Positions 1 to 9,411 are shown, numbered from the stretch's first letter. The stretch is DNA of 64,000 bases from Imperialibacter sp963977595 (GCF_048007035.1 NZ_CP180355.1:5270001-5334000), one strand, 5' to 3'. Made by a program: numbers and translations. The notes: a model not told the origin generated them from the letters alone.

Positions 1-1357
1 AAATGATGTTGTTGTCGAACGGATCAGGCTTGGCGAAACCACTTTCGCAGCCGCCCACTCCCTGCCACAAACCCAGGGGGATATAGCCCTGCAAGCTGTT
101 GCTGGGTCCCCGGTAGGAGTAGCCGTCCTGCCGGTTGCCGTACACAAAATAAGGGGCGTTGTTATCCACAGCCACGTGGTACATCTGCGCAATGGGCAGC
201 ACCACCCGCTGGAAGGTCTTGCCATGGTTCAGGCTAATGCTGGCGCAGCCGTCGTGGGCCACCATCATGCGGTCGGCGTTGGTGGGGTCAATCCACATGT
301 CGTGGTTGTCGCCACCACCACGGGGTGGCCTCTTCTCCAGCGTTTTGCCGCCATCCAGCGACTGCGCAAAGCGAACGCTGAGGAAGTAGATTTCATTTTC
401 ATTGGCAGGAGAAACCGCTATGCGGGTGTAGTAAGGTGCCCGCTCGGCCATGTCGTGGTGGTTGCTGATGAGTGTCCAGCTTTCGCCGGCGTTTTCTGTA
501 CTGTACAGCGCAGGGCTCTTGTCTTCAAACAGGGCGTATACTTTGTTAGGGTTGCCGGGCGCTATTGCCACAGCCGTTTTGCCAACCGGATGGTCTTTGC
601 CTCCTGGCAGACCGTTGGCCGACATGGGCTTCCACGTTTCGCCGCCGTCGGTAGATTTATAAATGCCGCCCCCAGCGCCTCCGCTGTTGAGGCCCCAGGT
701 GTTGATATGGATCGACCACATGGCTGCATAGAGGACGTTGGGGTTGGTAGGATCCATGCTCAGGTCTGCAGCGCCTGTGTTTTCATCCACGAACAGCACT
801 TTTGCCCACGACTTGCCACCGTCTTTGGTGCGGTAAATGCCCCGCTCTTGCTGTGGGCCATAGGTGTGGCCAAGGGCTGCTGCGTATACAATGTCCGGAT
901 TGGTAGGATGCACGATCACCCGGCCAATGCGGGCTGTTTTTGCCAGCCCCATGTTGGCCCAGGTGGTGCCTGCGTCGGTGGATTTGTAGATGCCATTGCC
1001 AATGGAGTGGGCCGGACGGATCAGGAAGGTTTCGCCAGTGCCGGCCCACACGGTAGAGGGTTCGGAGGGTGCCAGGGCCAGGGAACCAATGGAGGAAACG
1101 TTCTGGTCGTCGAAGATGGGATTCCACGACACTCCGCCGTCTTCCGTTTTCCAAATGCCGCCCGAGGCAGCGCCGATGTAGTTGACCATGGGGTTGCCTG
1201 GCTCACCCACAATGGCGATGGCCCGGTTGCCCTCTGGGCCAATGAAGCGGTACGACAGCTCGTCGAAGACCTTTGAGTCGACCTGGCTAAATGATAGGAG
1301 GGGGAGGAGCAGACAGGCGGCTACGCCGGTCAGGCATTTGAAAACAATTGAGTTCAT
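1..1357 (-). CDS. Secreted VPS10/sortilin-type BNR beta-propeller protein (3' end outside window)
   Basis: Open from an ATG at 1357 to the window edge, so only about the first 452 residues are visible. A signal peptide (residues 1-25, ending LLPLLSFSQ) is followed by repeated blades with BNR-like motifs such as IWKTEDGGVSW, IYKSTDAGTTW, IYRTKDGGKSW and IYKSTDGGETW. The family is that of large secreted VPS10/sortilin-like 'glycosyl hydrolase, BNR repeat' proteins of Bacteroidota, usually about 1000 residues. No catalytic role can be assigned. The gene at 6094 is a clear paralogue with the same blade pattern (IWKT/LWKT, GTGE, IYKSTDGG). It probably sits in the periplasm or on the cell surface. 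Confidence 0.85.
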   Translation of the reverse strand, partial: MNSIVFKCLTGVAACLLLPLLSFSQVDSKVFDELSYRFIGPEGNRAIAIVGEPGNPMVNYIGAASGGIWKTEDGGVSWNPIFDDQNVSSIGSLALAPSEPSTVWAGTGETFLIRPAHSIGNGIYKSTDAGTTWANMGLAKTARIGRVIVHPTNPDIVYAAALGHTYGPQQERGIYRTKDGGKSWAKVLFVDENTGAADLSMDPTNPNVLYAAMWSIHINTWGLNSGGAGGGIYKSTDGGETWKPMSANGLPGGKDHPVGKTAVAIAPGNPNKVYALFEDKSPALYSTENAGESWTLISNHHDMAERAPYYTRIAVSPANENEIYFLSVRFAQSLDGGKTLEKRPPRGGGDNHDMWIDPTNADRMMVAHDGCASISLNHGKTFQRVVLPIAQMYHVAVDNNAPYFVYGNRQDGYSYRGPSNSLQGYIPLGLWQGVGGCESGFAKPDPFDNNII

Positions 1358-1448
1358 CTGTTTGGCTTAGGTTGTAAGCATAAGTCTACTCAATTGGCGG
1401 GAATGTGGAAAGAAGATTTAGGTGATCGGTGAATTAAAGAGGTTTCGA

Positions 1449-1496
1449 ATTAAAGAGGTTACTCTCTGCGGAAGCGCAGATGGTAACCTCTTTAAT
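1449..1496. repeat. Palindromic repeat family B, copy 1
   Basis: Long hairpin: attaaagaggttac at 1449-1462 pairs exactly with gtaacctctttaat at 1483-1496, and the inner ctgcg/cgcag arms close on a gaag loop. A second copy with the same loop region and the same right flank (aatgctcc) lies at 3133-3180. It sits in a gene-free stretch near 1357. Confidence 0.7.
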
Positions 1497-1531
1497 GCTC
1501 CGGGCCTACGGTGGTGTTAGGCGGGCTGCGT

Positions 1532-1632
1532 GAAGACTACAAAAGTTTTGCCGGATAGCCCCGGTGCGCTGCCGTTACTTGCTTTGGTTGGGTAACCGGC
1601 TTTGGCTGGCGTACCAAACTTTTGTAGTCTTC
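1532..1632. repeat. MITE-like element with 17-bp terminal inverted repeats (family A, copy 1)
   Basis: gaagactacaaaagttt at 1532-1548 is repeated exactly in inverse orientation at 1616-1632, giving a 101-bp element with no coding capacity. A second element of 97 bp with the same 15-bp ends but a different core is at 12485-12581. A single degenerate end (caaacttttatagtctac) is near 5922-5939. Confidence 0.6.
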
Positions 1633-1660
1633 TCTGCTGCCACCCTTACGTTCCGTTCCG

Positions 1661-1684
1661 GAGTGAGTCTCACACGCCGGAACC
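1661..1684. repeat. Short palindromic repeat family C (GTGTGAGACACACGCC type)
   Basis: gtgagtctcacacgccgg matches the 'ctggcgtgtgagacacacgccagaac' class of palindromes (written here in prose as a family name), also present at 12659-12677, 17187-17207 and, split by the IS element, at 20875-20890 plus 22409-22427. All copies are intergenic. Confidence 0.5.
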
Positions 1685-1738
1685 ACCCCCACAAAAAAAA
1701 AGGCACCGTTGCCAGCGCCTCTTTTCCGTATACAAGCA

Positions 1739-2524
1739 TTATTCACTTTCTTGTTCATGCGGCACCTTGCCGTTCGACTGCGCCACAGCTTCCAGCTGGT
1801 CCTCCGATGGGTCGTCGCCCTTGCCCTTGCGGCCACTGCGCATGTGGTTGTACTGACCCACCAGGGCGTTGAGCTCCTTCACCGTTTTGCTAAAGGGTTC
1901 GGCTCCCTTTTTGATGGTGTGGTAGGCGACAATCAGGTCACGCAGCTCATAGTAAGCCTCTGCGGCCGTATTTCGCTTGTCTTTGAGTGTGTCGGCCGAC
2001 ACGCTGCTCATTTCAGTGTTGCGCTGGAGGTACTTCTCGTTAAACGCCGTATTGGCCTCCTTCAGGTCAGTCGTCCAGTCGCTGAGCTGCAGGGCTGCTG
2101 CTGCTTCACTGAGGTCTGATTTGCTAGCCCACTCGGTCAGTATATTGTTGATGATGGCCGTTTCGCTGGCGTAGTTTTGCCTGGCTATATTGCCGCCATA
2201 GTTTTTGAGGTGCCCGTTGAGCAGCTCGGCGTACCTGCGAATGGTGGCGCTGGGGTGGTAGGTTTGGGCGTTCACCAGCAGCCCCAGGCCCGTAATGGTC
2301 TTATCCCGGCGGGCATCCAGCTCTTCAAGCTCTTCGGTGGTGGCAAAGCCACGCTTGGCTTTAAAAATGGCGTTGATCTCACCCAGCACGGCAGCAAGAG
2401 CGGCATGTTCGGCTTCCACCTTCAGGGCAGTAGGCTTGTTGTTCGACACAATGGTGAGTACATCGCTCATGAATTGCGAAAATTCACTGTTACGCAATGT
2501 CTTCAGACTTATTCCTTCTATCAT
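1739..2524 (-). CDS. DUF6261 family protein
   Basis: 261 residues, ATG start, no signal peptide. The opening MIEGISLKTLRNSEFSQFM is typical of DUF6261 proteins, an uncharacterised cytoplasmic family common in Bacteroidota. The body is predicted to be almost wholly alpha-helical, with heptad-like stretches, and the C-terminus is charged and low in complexity (SGRKGKGDDPSEDQ). The length fits the family. It stands alone, with repeats in the flanks on both sides, so context gives no clue to function. Members often occur in several copies near mobile or repeat-rich DNA. Confidence 0.75.
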   Translation of the reverse strand: MIEGISLKTLRNSEFSQFMSDVLTIVSNNKPTALKVEAEHAALAAVLGEINAIFKAKRGFATTEELEELDARRDKTITGLGLLVNAQTYHPSATIRRYAELLNGHLKNYGGNIARQNYASETAIINNILTEWASKSDLSEAAAALQLSDWTTDLKEANTAFNEKYLQRNTEMSSVSADTLKDKRNTAAEAYYELRDLIVAYHTIKKGAEPFSKTVKELNALVGQYNHMRSGRKGKGDDPSEDQLEAVAQSNGKVPHEQESE

Positions 2525-3359
2525 AGCAGATAAGGGGTTTAGGTGAAAAAAAGAATCGTATGAGTGTATTTATTACATATAATAAGTATACCAATAGTAA
2601 TATAGTAAATACACGAAATATTCTGCAAGAACTTTTTGTAGTAATAGGAGTGGACATAGGGTGATGGATGGCCGCAGCACTGTTGGTGTAGAAATGGAAA
2701 AATATCTGAACGAAGCAGTGGGAATAGACTTATCACTTACTGGTAGACGAAGCGCCGCAGTACTGCGAAGCTTGTCAACAGCCTGGGGAAAGCTGCCGCA
2801 CCGCTGAAAAAGCCCACCCTTCGCCAGGGGAAAGGCATTGCAATGAAAAGAAACCAATCCTATACACGGGAAAGGCAAAACACGGCTACAGGATGAAACC
2901 CCGAAAGCAAGAATGGCGTAGCACGGCTGAGGTAGCCAACCCTAAAAGTGGGAAAACGTTCGCTGAGCTGCATGGGCTGATTGCTGGTAGGGGATAAGCT
3001 GTTGCAGCGGTGCGGCAAGGAATTTTTAGGTAGGGGAAAGGTGAAACGCCGGTGTTGCGATCTCTTTTAAGTAACTACTCCATAACCAGCGTCCATAGCC
3101 TCCATCACCCCCAAAGCCGGGCCAACACGATGAAAGGAGGTTACTATCTGCATGAAGCGCACATAGTAACCTCTTTAATGCTCCCGGTCTGTCAGTGTTT
3201 TTGGAAGGGCTTATTACCATTGGGTGCTCAGACTCAGAGGTACGAGTTGCAAACTCGCACCAGCCTGCATTCTGCTTGAGGAGTGCTAGGGCTAGCAGGG
3301 GGATGGCACCAGCATTTTTTGCCACTGGCTGGCAGCTCGAACCAACAGGTTTCTACTCT
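2525..3359. other. Gene-free region with a hairpin repeat
   Basis: 835 bp without a convincing gene. The few open frames lack codon bias, start context and recognisable sequence. The left 150 bp is AT-rich. The right part holds palindrome copy B2 (3133-3180) and an inverted repeat around 3239-3261 (gtacgagttgcaaactcgcac). Confidence 0.5.
3133..3180. repeat. Palindromic repeat family B, copy 2
   Basis: aaaggaggttactatctg pairs with cacatagtaacctcttt around the core catgaagcg. Stem, loop and right flank (aatgctccc) match the copy at 1449-1496 apart from scattered changes, some of which keep the pairing. Confidence 0.6.
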
Positions 3360-3752
3360 TCACACTCTCTTAATATCTAACCTGTCGATTGTCCAGTAGA
3401 TGAATTGCCCTACAACTTTATCGTCATTGATCCAGTCACCTAAGTCGAGTTGAAAGTCACCAAAGTTAGCAATCACTGGTCTCACTGATTGAATTGTCCC
3501 GTAACAATAATAAGCCCAGTCCTTAACATTTGATTTCTCAATCTTTATTTCCCGGCCTTTGTTTTCTCCGAAGACTGTCTCCCAGCTGAGGGGATATTCT
3601 AACTGAGTCAAAGACACATGCAATTCCTCACCAGGTAAAAAGTTGTCGCCCCAAAAGAAAGCATCAAAGTGTCGGCCGTTAATTTGAAACGTCACAGTTC
3701 CTTCGTGTTCGTCTGTCTTGCTAACACTTATGATTTTAACCTTCTGCTTCAT
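3360..3752 (-). CDS. Hypothetical protein
   Basis: 130 residues from an ATG at 3752. The frame stays open 13 codons further to a TTG at 3791, but MKQKVKIISVSKTDEHEGTV looks like the natural N-terminus. The protein is rich in beta structure and aromatic residues (FFWGDNFLPGEELHVSLTQLEYPLSWE), soluble, with no signal peptide, and no family was recognised. Base composition is AT-richer than the flanking propeller genes, as for the next two minus-strand genes. Confidence 0.6.
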   Translation of the reverse strand: MKQKVKIISVSKTDEHEGTVTFQINGRHFDAFFWGDNFLPGEELHVSLTQLEYPLSWETVFGENKGREIKIEKSNVKDWAYYCYGTIQSVRPVIANFGDFQLDLGDWINDDKVVGQFIYWTIDRLDIKRV

Positions 3753-3928
3753 TGTCCAAGGAGAATTACCAAAAGTAATTGGATAGGCCAAATTACCATG
3801 TTCGTTTTCATGGCTGCCAATTTAGCAAATACTTTCACGAGCAGTTGCGGCGATGCAATCGCCAGTTTCGCACGCCCTCGTTTCCGCTATCGCTCAAACG
3901 AGGGCGATTGGGGGGGCGATAGAGTGTT

Positions 3929-4852
3929 CTAGGAAAATGAAATGGGTGTTGTATCTACTAGTGCAACAGAGACCTTCTTAAGACCACTAGCAGTTGGAGA
4001 ATAAACATTTCCAGAATAGGTTCTATGACCTTTGTCGTATGTCAAAATAAATATTTGAATTGGGGGAACCGCTGTTTCTTTGATGTGAGCTTCAAATAGT
4101 TTGGAGTTTGGGAAAAGGACAAAAGATATTTCATTGGTATTAAGGTTGTTAGAAAATAACTGGATGGTCGCAGCAGGAGTTGTAGTTTCGCCAACAAAGA
4201 AGTTAGCTCCTTGTATTCGAATACTGTTTGTACTGGTGACTTTTCCTTCAGTGAGATGCTGGCTCCAACTGCCACTTAGCGCCTTAAGATTGAAAGCTCT
4301 ATCAATTAAGTTAGTTATTTCCTCCTTATGCCTACTCTTAGTATCAGCAAGTTCTTTGTCTATCGACTTAATCTTCAAATCCATAGTTTTGATTTGCAAT
4401 TGCAGGTTTTCATTTGAAGTTTTTGAGATTTGTAAATCAGTTTCTACCTTTTTGTATTGCTCAATTTTTAGTTCAAGTTTGCCCGTAGTGTCGTCTAATT
4501 TCTCCATCTTAGAAAGGTACTCGTCCATTACAGGTGATTTCTGCTTGCTTCTTTCAAGACTCTTGGAGTAGCCGTAAGATTCAGCATCAGTGTCCCGTAT
4601 TTTTATAAACGCTTTGATCCAAGGAAAAAGAAACGTGTAAAATAAGCTAACCAAAAAGGGAAGCCCAAAAGAATACCACCAACTCGCACACTCTGATATA
4701 AAGGCTACCAAAGACGAGAAATCACTCTGCCAATAAAACAACGCCAGAGAAATCTGCCAGTTGGCTACAGCCCAAGAAAGAATAAAAGAGAAAATCAAAG
4801 GGCTTTTAAAGCGTTCGCCTAGGTGTTTGAAAAAATCTGAAAGAGATTCCAT
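3929..4852 (-). CDS. Membrane protein with two TM helices, a coiled coil and a C-terminal beta domain
   Basis: 307 residues, ATG start. Two hydrophobic helices lie near residues 17-40 and 58-84, followed by a charged helical stretch (about 108-190, e.g. KLELKIEQYKKVETDLQ) that should form a coiled coil, then a mixed C-terminal domain (about 195-307) rich in beta strand. The N-terminus would anchor the protein in the inner membrane with the rest in one compartment. No known family was recognised. It is AT-rich and lies between an orphan gene and a CHAT-like gene on the same strand, 267 bp from the latter, so joint transcription is possible but not shown. Confidence 0.7.
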   Translation of the reverse strand: MESLSDFFKHLGERFKSPLIFSFILSWAVANWQISLALFYWQSDFSSLVAFISECASWWYSFGLPFLVSLFYTFLFPWIKAFIKIRDTDAESYGYSKSLERSKQKSPVMDEYLSKMEKLDDTTGKLELKIEQYKKVETDLQISKTSNENLQLQIKTMDLKIKSIDKELADTKSRHKEEITNLIDRAFNLKALSGSWSQHLTEGKVTSTNSIRIQGANFFVGETTTPAATIQLFSNNLNTNEISFVLFPNSKLFEAHIKETAVPPIQIFILTYDKGHRTYSGNVYSPTASGLKKVSVALVDTTPISFS

Positions 4853-5119
4853 TGATGCGTAAAATGGTTTCTACAATATAGGCTTGTTTTGGCTGGTTTC
4901 TGTACAATTTCCTGAAGAAGTATCGAAGGATTTCTAACCCGGCTTCTCCGAATGGATTAAATCCCTCCGATAAGGCTTTGAGTTTACAAATCTAACGGAA
5001 CTGGAGGAGTGACAGACTCTCACTAGTCTAGGCTCATTAGTGGTTGCTACAACTAGCGGGGGCTTTTACTGTAAGTCCATATCCTTGCGTAAGAGGCCTC
5101 GTGCTGTCACTGAGCATCG

Positions 5120-5767
5120 CTAAGCTTCGTTATCGAAGACTGTTTTCTTTGTCGACTTAATTTCAATATTTGGCCGGAGAAGGTTTTCTTTTAGCTCTGA
5201 GTTGTTGTTTGATATAAATGAATAATAATTTATAGGAATGTCATATGTGTCGACAAGTTTTTGCAGCACGGTTCGTATTTCGGGTTGTCCCATTCTAATA
5301 TTGTTCGTCTCATTCATTAGATGATAGAACCCAGACCAAAATACAGCCGACTTATCGAAATTAATTTTGGTTGGTGAGCCAATTAACGAATAGCATCCGG
5401 AACTAGGGATTAGTGTTTTAGCAAATTCAAAATTGCACGCCTCACATGCTGAGATGAAAACACGCTTGTTTTTCAATTTGCTTTTTATCAGCTCTGCTAC
5501 TTCATAAAAAAACAACTCTTCGAAAGTAAACGCTATTTGAGTCTTGTCCGCATGACACGAAAGGTGTAGATATCTAAACTCGGATTTGTCAAATTCATTT
5601 ATTATTTCTTGTAGTTCATGACTTGTCCTTATGTAGTAATACTCATTTGGGATCTGACATAAATCCAAAATATCTCTTAGTATCTGACCATCTAGTAGGC
5701 CGTTTTTTTCATCATCGAGTGTCAAACTCTCAACAATGAAAACTCCATATTTATGTTTTGTATCCAT
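5120..5767 (-). CDS. CHAT/caspase-like peptidase-fold protein
   Basis: 215 residues, ATG start, no signal peptide. The core resembles CHAT-clan (caspase/separase-like) domains: a strand with the histidine motif FRYLHLSCHADK (H68 and H72), then RVFISACEACNFEFAK with Cys108 in the SAC position after a beta strand, then a CYSLIGSPTKINFDKSAVFWSGFY segment like the 'v.a..w.v.d..a..f...FY' region of CHAT proteins. The His-Cys pair suggests an active cysteine peptidase, but the call rests on motif reading only. CHAT proteins in bacteria often serve as proteolytic effectors in conflict systems. The partner is unclear: the coiled-coil membrane protein at 3929-4852 is the nearest gene on this strand. 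Confidence 0.6.
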   Translation of the reverse strand: MDTKHKYGVFIVESLTLDDEKNGLLDGQILRDILDLCQIPNEYYYIRTSHELQEIINEFDKSEFRYLHLSCHADKTQIAFTFEELFFYEVAELIKSKLKNKRVFISACEACNFEFAKTLIPSSGCYSLIGSPTKINFDKSAVFWSGFYHLMNETNNIRMGQPEIRTVLQKLVDTYDIPINYYSFISNNNSELKENLLRPNIEIKSTKKTVFDNEA

Positions 5768-6093
5768 TTACTCTTTTGTCTGATTTATATTAGGCATTGT
5801 AAATGCCGATATAGTGATAGAAGGTTTATGCTGTTGTCTCTAAAGTATAAAAGGGAAGAAATTGTAGCAGGCATGATTTGAGAGATAATTAGTGACGTCA
5901 CATACAAAAGCTCTAAAGTATGCAAACTTTTATAGTCTACTTCACCTGACCCTACCACCAATCCACTTTCCCCCTTGATTCGTCAATAATTCTTGCTAAG
6001 ATGCATTACCCTTAGATAAGCACCCCTTTAACGACCCCACTGGGCGGTCGGCATAGAAGATAAATTGAAGAACTGTCATTAACCATTGTTACC
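5768..6093. other. Intergenic region, 5' side of the propeller gene
   Basis: 326 bp between divergent genes. It holds a degenerate end of repeat family A (caaacttttatagtctac near 5922-5939) and must carry the promoters of both flanking genes. No clear TAnnTTTG element was found. Confidence 0.4.
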
Positions 6094-9000
6094 ATGTTGA
6101 AAAAAGCCTTTGTCCTTGCTCTTGCCCTTTTCGTCACGAGCGGGAGCTACCTTCCCCAAGCCATTGCACAAACGACCAATAAAGACGCCCTGGCGGAAGC
6201 CGCAGCGGGCTTAAAGCTCCGTGGCATTGGCCCGGCGCTCATGGCTGGTCGCATCGCTGATATTGCCGTGAGCACTGCCGACCGCAGCACCTGGTATGTG
6301 GCCGTGGGCTCAGGTGGCCTCTGGAAAACCACCAACCGGGGCATCTCGTGGCAGCCCGTGTTCGATGAGCAGCCTTCGTACTCCATTGGCTCGGTCACCA
6401 TCGACCCCAACAACCCAGATGTGGTGTGGGTAGGCACTGGCGAAAACGTGAGTGGCCGCCACATGGGCTGGGGCAGTGGCGTGTACCGCAGCGGCGATGG
6501 TGGCAAAACCTGGCAAGCCATGGGGCTACCGGCATCAGAGCATATAGGCAAAATACTGGTCGACCCCCGCAACAGCCACGTGGCTTACGTGGCGGCGGAG
6601 GGGCCTCTGTGGTCAGCTGGCGGCGACCGTGGCCTCTACAAAACTACCAACGACGGAAAAACCTGGCAGCTGGTGCTGCCTATCGATGAAAACACGGGCG
6701 TAACGGATGTGGAATTTGATCCTTCCAACCCTGATGTGCTGTACGCCGCCGCCTATCAGCGCCGTCGCCATGTGTGGTCGCTGCTGGCAGGCGGACCTAA
6801 GTCTGGCATTTACAAATCCACCGACGGTGGTGCCTCCTGGCGCCGCATGGCCACCGGCCTTCCCAAAGGAGACATGGGCAAAATAGGCCTGGCCGTTACA
6901 CCGGCCAATCCGCAGCTGGTGTACGCCACCATTGAAGCCGCCGACAACGAAAAGGGCTTTTACCGCTCTACCGACAAAGGGGAGAGCTGGGAAAAGCGCA
7001 ACAGCTACATATCGGGAGGCACAGGCCCGCACTACTACCAGGAGATTGAGGCTTCGCCTGTGAATGCCGACCTGGTCTACCAAATGGATGTGTTCCTGCA
7101 CGTGACGAGGGATGGAGGCAAAACGTTTGACTACCTGGGCACCGGCCGTGAAAAGCACAGCGACAACCATGCACTGTGGATCGACCCTGCCGATGGAGAA
7201 CACCTGCTGGCTGGCTGCGATGCGGGATTGTACGAGACCTACGACGAAGGCACCACCTGGCGGCATTTTCCTAACATGCCCGTGTCACAGTTCTACAAGC
7301 TCTCGCTCGACAATGCCGAGCCGTTCTACAATATCGTGGGTGGAGCGCAGGACCTGGGTTCGCTCATTGGGCCGTCCCGCACCACCAATGTGGAGGGCGT
7401 GCGCAACCAGGACTGGTATGTGCCGCTGGGCGCCGATGGCTATGACAATGCGGTGGATCCCGATGATTCCAATATTGTGTATGTGGAAATTCAGGAAGGC
7501 AGCCTGAAGCGCCTGGACCGTCGCAGCGAAGAAACACTCGACATTCAGCCCCAGCCTGCTCCCGGCGATGCCCCTGAGCGCTGGAACTGGGATGCACCTA
7601 TTCTCATCAGTCCGCACAAGGGCTCACGCCTCTACTACGGCTCGCAGCGGGTGTGGCGCAGCGACGACCGTGGTGACTCGTGGACACCCATCAGTCCCGA
7701 CCTGACCACCAACCGCAACCGCTACGAGCTGCAGCTCATGGGCAGGGTGTGGAGCGCCGATGCCCTCTACGACAATGGAGCCATGTCGAAATACGCCACG
7801 CTGACGTCGATAGCCGAGTCGCCCCTCAAGGAAGGACTGCTTTACACCGGCTCCGACGACGGTCTGATACAGGTGAGCGAGGACGGCGGCAAAAACTGGC
7901 GCAAGAGCGCTGCCCTGCCCAAGGTGCCGGCGCTGTCCTTTATCAACGACATAGAAGCGTCGGCTCACGAGGCCAATACCTTGTTTGCCGTGGCCGACGC
8001 CCATAAGTTTGGCGACTTCAGCCCCTACCTGTTCATCAGCACCGACCGGGGCCGCAGCTGGCAGTCTATTGCCAGCGACCTGCCCATGGGCACCATTGTG
8101 TGGGTGATCAAACAAGACCCTGTCGATCCTAATCTGCTGTTCATTGGCACAGAGTACGGCATCTATTTTTCTGTGAACAAAGGAGCAAACTGGATCAGGC
8201 TAAAGAACGGCATGCCCACCATCCCGGTGCGGGACATTGCGCTGCACAAGCGTGACAACGACCTGGTGGCCGCTACTTTCGGGCGGGGCTTCTACGTCCT
8301 TGATGACTACACGCCGCTGAGAAACCTGAGCCAGGCGGTGAGCCTGAACAACGCTACCTTGTTTGCGGTGAGAGATGCCTGGTGGTATGTGCCAAGCGTG
8401 CCCATGCAAGCCAAAGGCATGCCTACTTTGGGCACTACCAGCTTCAGGGCGGCTAACCCCCCGTTTGGCGCTGTATTTACATATTACCTGAACGACGTGC
8501 CGCAGACGATGAAAGCACAGCGCCAGGCTGCTGAAAAGACCCTGAACGAAAAGAACGCCAGTGTGCCCTTCCCCGGCTGGGAAAGGCTGCTGGAGGAGTC
8601 GACGGAAAAGACACCTCAGGCCATGCTGCTGGTGAGTGATGAAAGCGGGCAGCCCGTGCGCTGGATCAAAGGGGCCACGGCCAAAGGCTTGCACCGGGTA
8701 AGCTGGGACCTGCGGTTTCCCGCCCCCGACCCCATAGACCTGCGGCAGCCAGACTTTGTGCCACCCTGGGCAGGCGATGCACAGGGGCCGTTTGCGGCAC
8801 CCGGTAAGTACAGCGTGACGCTGTATGTGTTTCACAAAGGCGTGATGGAAGCCAAAGGGGCTCCACAGTCGTTTATAGTGAAGCCCGTGCCTACGGCACC
8901 GAAAGGCACTGACTTTAAGATGGTGGCCGCTTTTCAGCAAAAGACCAGCGAGCTTTCCCGCCAAATATCGGGGGCTGCCAGTCAGCTGGGTGAAGCAGGG

Positions 9001-9372
9001 GAGAAGCTGCGCTACATGAGGGCAGCACTGATGGAAACGCCGCAGGCAAAACAGGAGTTGTTTGCCAGACAAAATAGCCTGGAGGAAGAGCTGGCTGCTT
9101 TGCGCACCCGTCTCACAGGTGACCGCATCCGAAGAGGCATGAACGAATCAACGGTGCCGTCGATCATGAGCAGAGTAGGGCAGGTGGCTTACGGCCATTG
9201 GGATACCCGGCAAACGCCCACGGTAACGCAGCAGCGAAACATCGACATTGCCACCACCGACTTTAGCCAGTTTAAAGGAGATATGGCTGCCTACCTCAGT
9301 AAGCTATCGCAATACGAAGCGGCGCTTGAGGCGGCAGGTGCGCCGTGGACGCCGGGGAGAAAATTCGAATAG
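6094..9372 (+). CDS. Secreted VPS10/sortilin-type BNR beta-propeller protein
   Basis: 1092 residues, ATG start, signal peptide 1-26 (ending LPQAIAQ). About residues 30-750 form propeller blades with BNR/Asp-box-like motifs (LWKTTNRGISW, VYRSGDGGKTW, LYKTTNDGKTW, IYKSTDGGASW, FYRSTDKGESW). The C-terminal third (about 780-1092) is a strand-rich region with MLLVSDESGQPVRWIKG and SVTLYVFHKGVMEAKG, then a helical tail (QISGAASQLGEAGEKLRYM). This layout is that of the large 'glycosyl hydrolase, BNR/VPS10' proteins of Bacteroidota. Some relatives are annotated as sortilins or peptidase-associated. No catalytic residues could be assigned, and no type IX sorting domain is present. Paralogue of the gene at 1-1357. 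Confidence 0.85.
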   Translation: MLKKAFVLALALFVTSGSYLPQAIAQTTNKDALAEAAAGLKLRGIGPALMAGRIADIAVSTADRSTWYVAVGSGGLWKTTNRGISWQPVFDEQPSYSIGSVTIDPNNPDVVWVGTGENVSGRHMGWGSGVYRSGDGGKTWQAMGLPASEHIGKILVDPRNSHVAYVAAEGPLWSAGGDRGLYKTTNDGKTWQLVLPIDENTGVTDVEFDPSNPDVLYAAAYQRRRHVWSLLAGGPKSGIYKSTDGGASWRRMATGLPKGDMGKIGLAVTPANPQLVYATIEAADNEKGFYRSTDKGESWEKRNSYISGGTGPHYYQEIEASPVNADLVYQMDVFLHVTRDGGKTFDYLGTGREKHSDNHALWIDPADGEHLLAGCDAGLYETYDEGTTWRHFPNMPVSQFYKLSLDNAEPFYNIVGGAQDLGSLIGPSRTTNVEGVRNQDWYVPLGADGYDNAVDPDDSNIVYVEIQEGSLKRLDRRSEETLDIQPQPAPGDAPERWNWDAPILISPHKGSRLYYGSQRVWRSDDRGDSWTPISPDLTTNRNRYELQLMGRVWSADALYDNGAMSKYATLTSIAESPLKEGLLYTGSDDGLIQVSEDGGKNWRKSAALPKVPALSFINDIEASAHEANTLFAVADAHKFGDFSPYLFISTDRGRSWQSIASDLPMGTIVWVIKQDPVDPNLLFIGTEYGIYFSVNKGANWIRLKNGMPTIPVRDIALHKRDNDLVAATFGRGFYVLDDYTPLRNLSQAVSLNNATLFAVRDAWWYVPSVPMQAKGMPTLGTTSFRAANPPFGAVFTYYLNDVPQTMKAQRQAAEKTLNEKNASVPFPGWERLLEESTEKTPQAMLLVSDESGQPVRWIKGATAKGLHRVSWDLRFPAPDPIDLRQPDFVPPWAGDAQGPFAAPGKYSVTLYVFHKGVMEAKGAPQSFIVKPVPTAPKGTDFKMVAAFQQKTSELSRQISGAASQLGEAGEKLRYMRAALMETPQAKQELFARQNSLEEELAALRTRLTGDRIRRGMNESTVPSIMSRVGQVAYGHWDTRQTPTVTQQRNIDIATTDFSQFKGDMAAYLSKLSQYEAALEAAGAPWTPGRKFE

Positions 9373-9411
9373 GACAGTCGGACAGTCGGACAGTCAGACA
9401 GTCAGACAGTC
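9372..9411. repeat. Five-unit 8-bp tandem repeat
   Basis: Five consecutive units of gNacagtc (ggacagtc x3, agacagtc x2) begin at the last base of the stop codon of the propeller gene. Such a short tandem array can vary in copy number by slippage. Confidence 0.8.

Noticed and set aside
176..1276. Long plus-strand frame of 366 codons
   Set aside because: It lies opposite the BNR propeller gene, whose minus-strand frame has a signal peptide and clear repeats; the plus frame has no leader or family pattern.
2573..3325. Two minus-strand frames of about 100 codons
   Set aside because: They cross palindromic repeat DNA and show no codon bias, leader or homology-like sequence.
3929..5767. Bacterial gasdermin with its activating protease
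   Set aside because: The neighbour of the CHAT-like gene has two N-terminal TM helices and a coiled coil, not the gasdermin beta-rich pore domain with C-terminal inhibitory tail.
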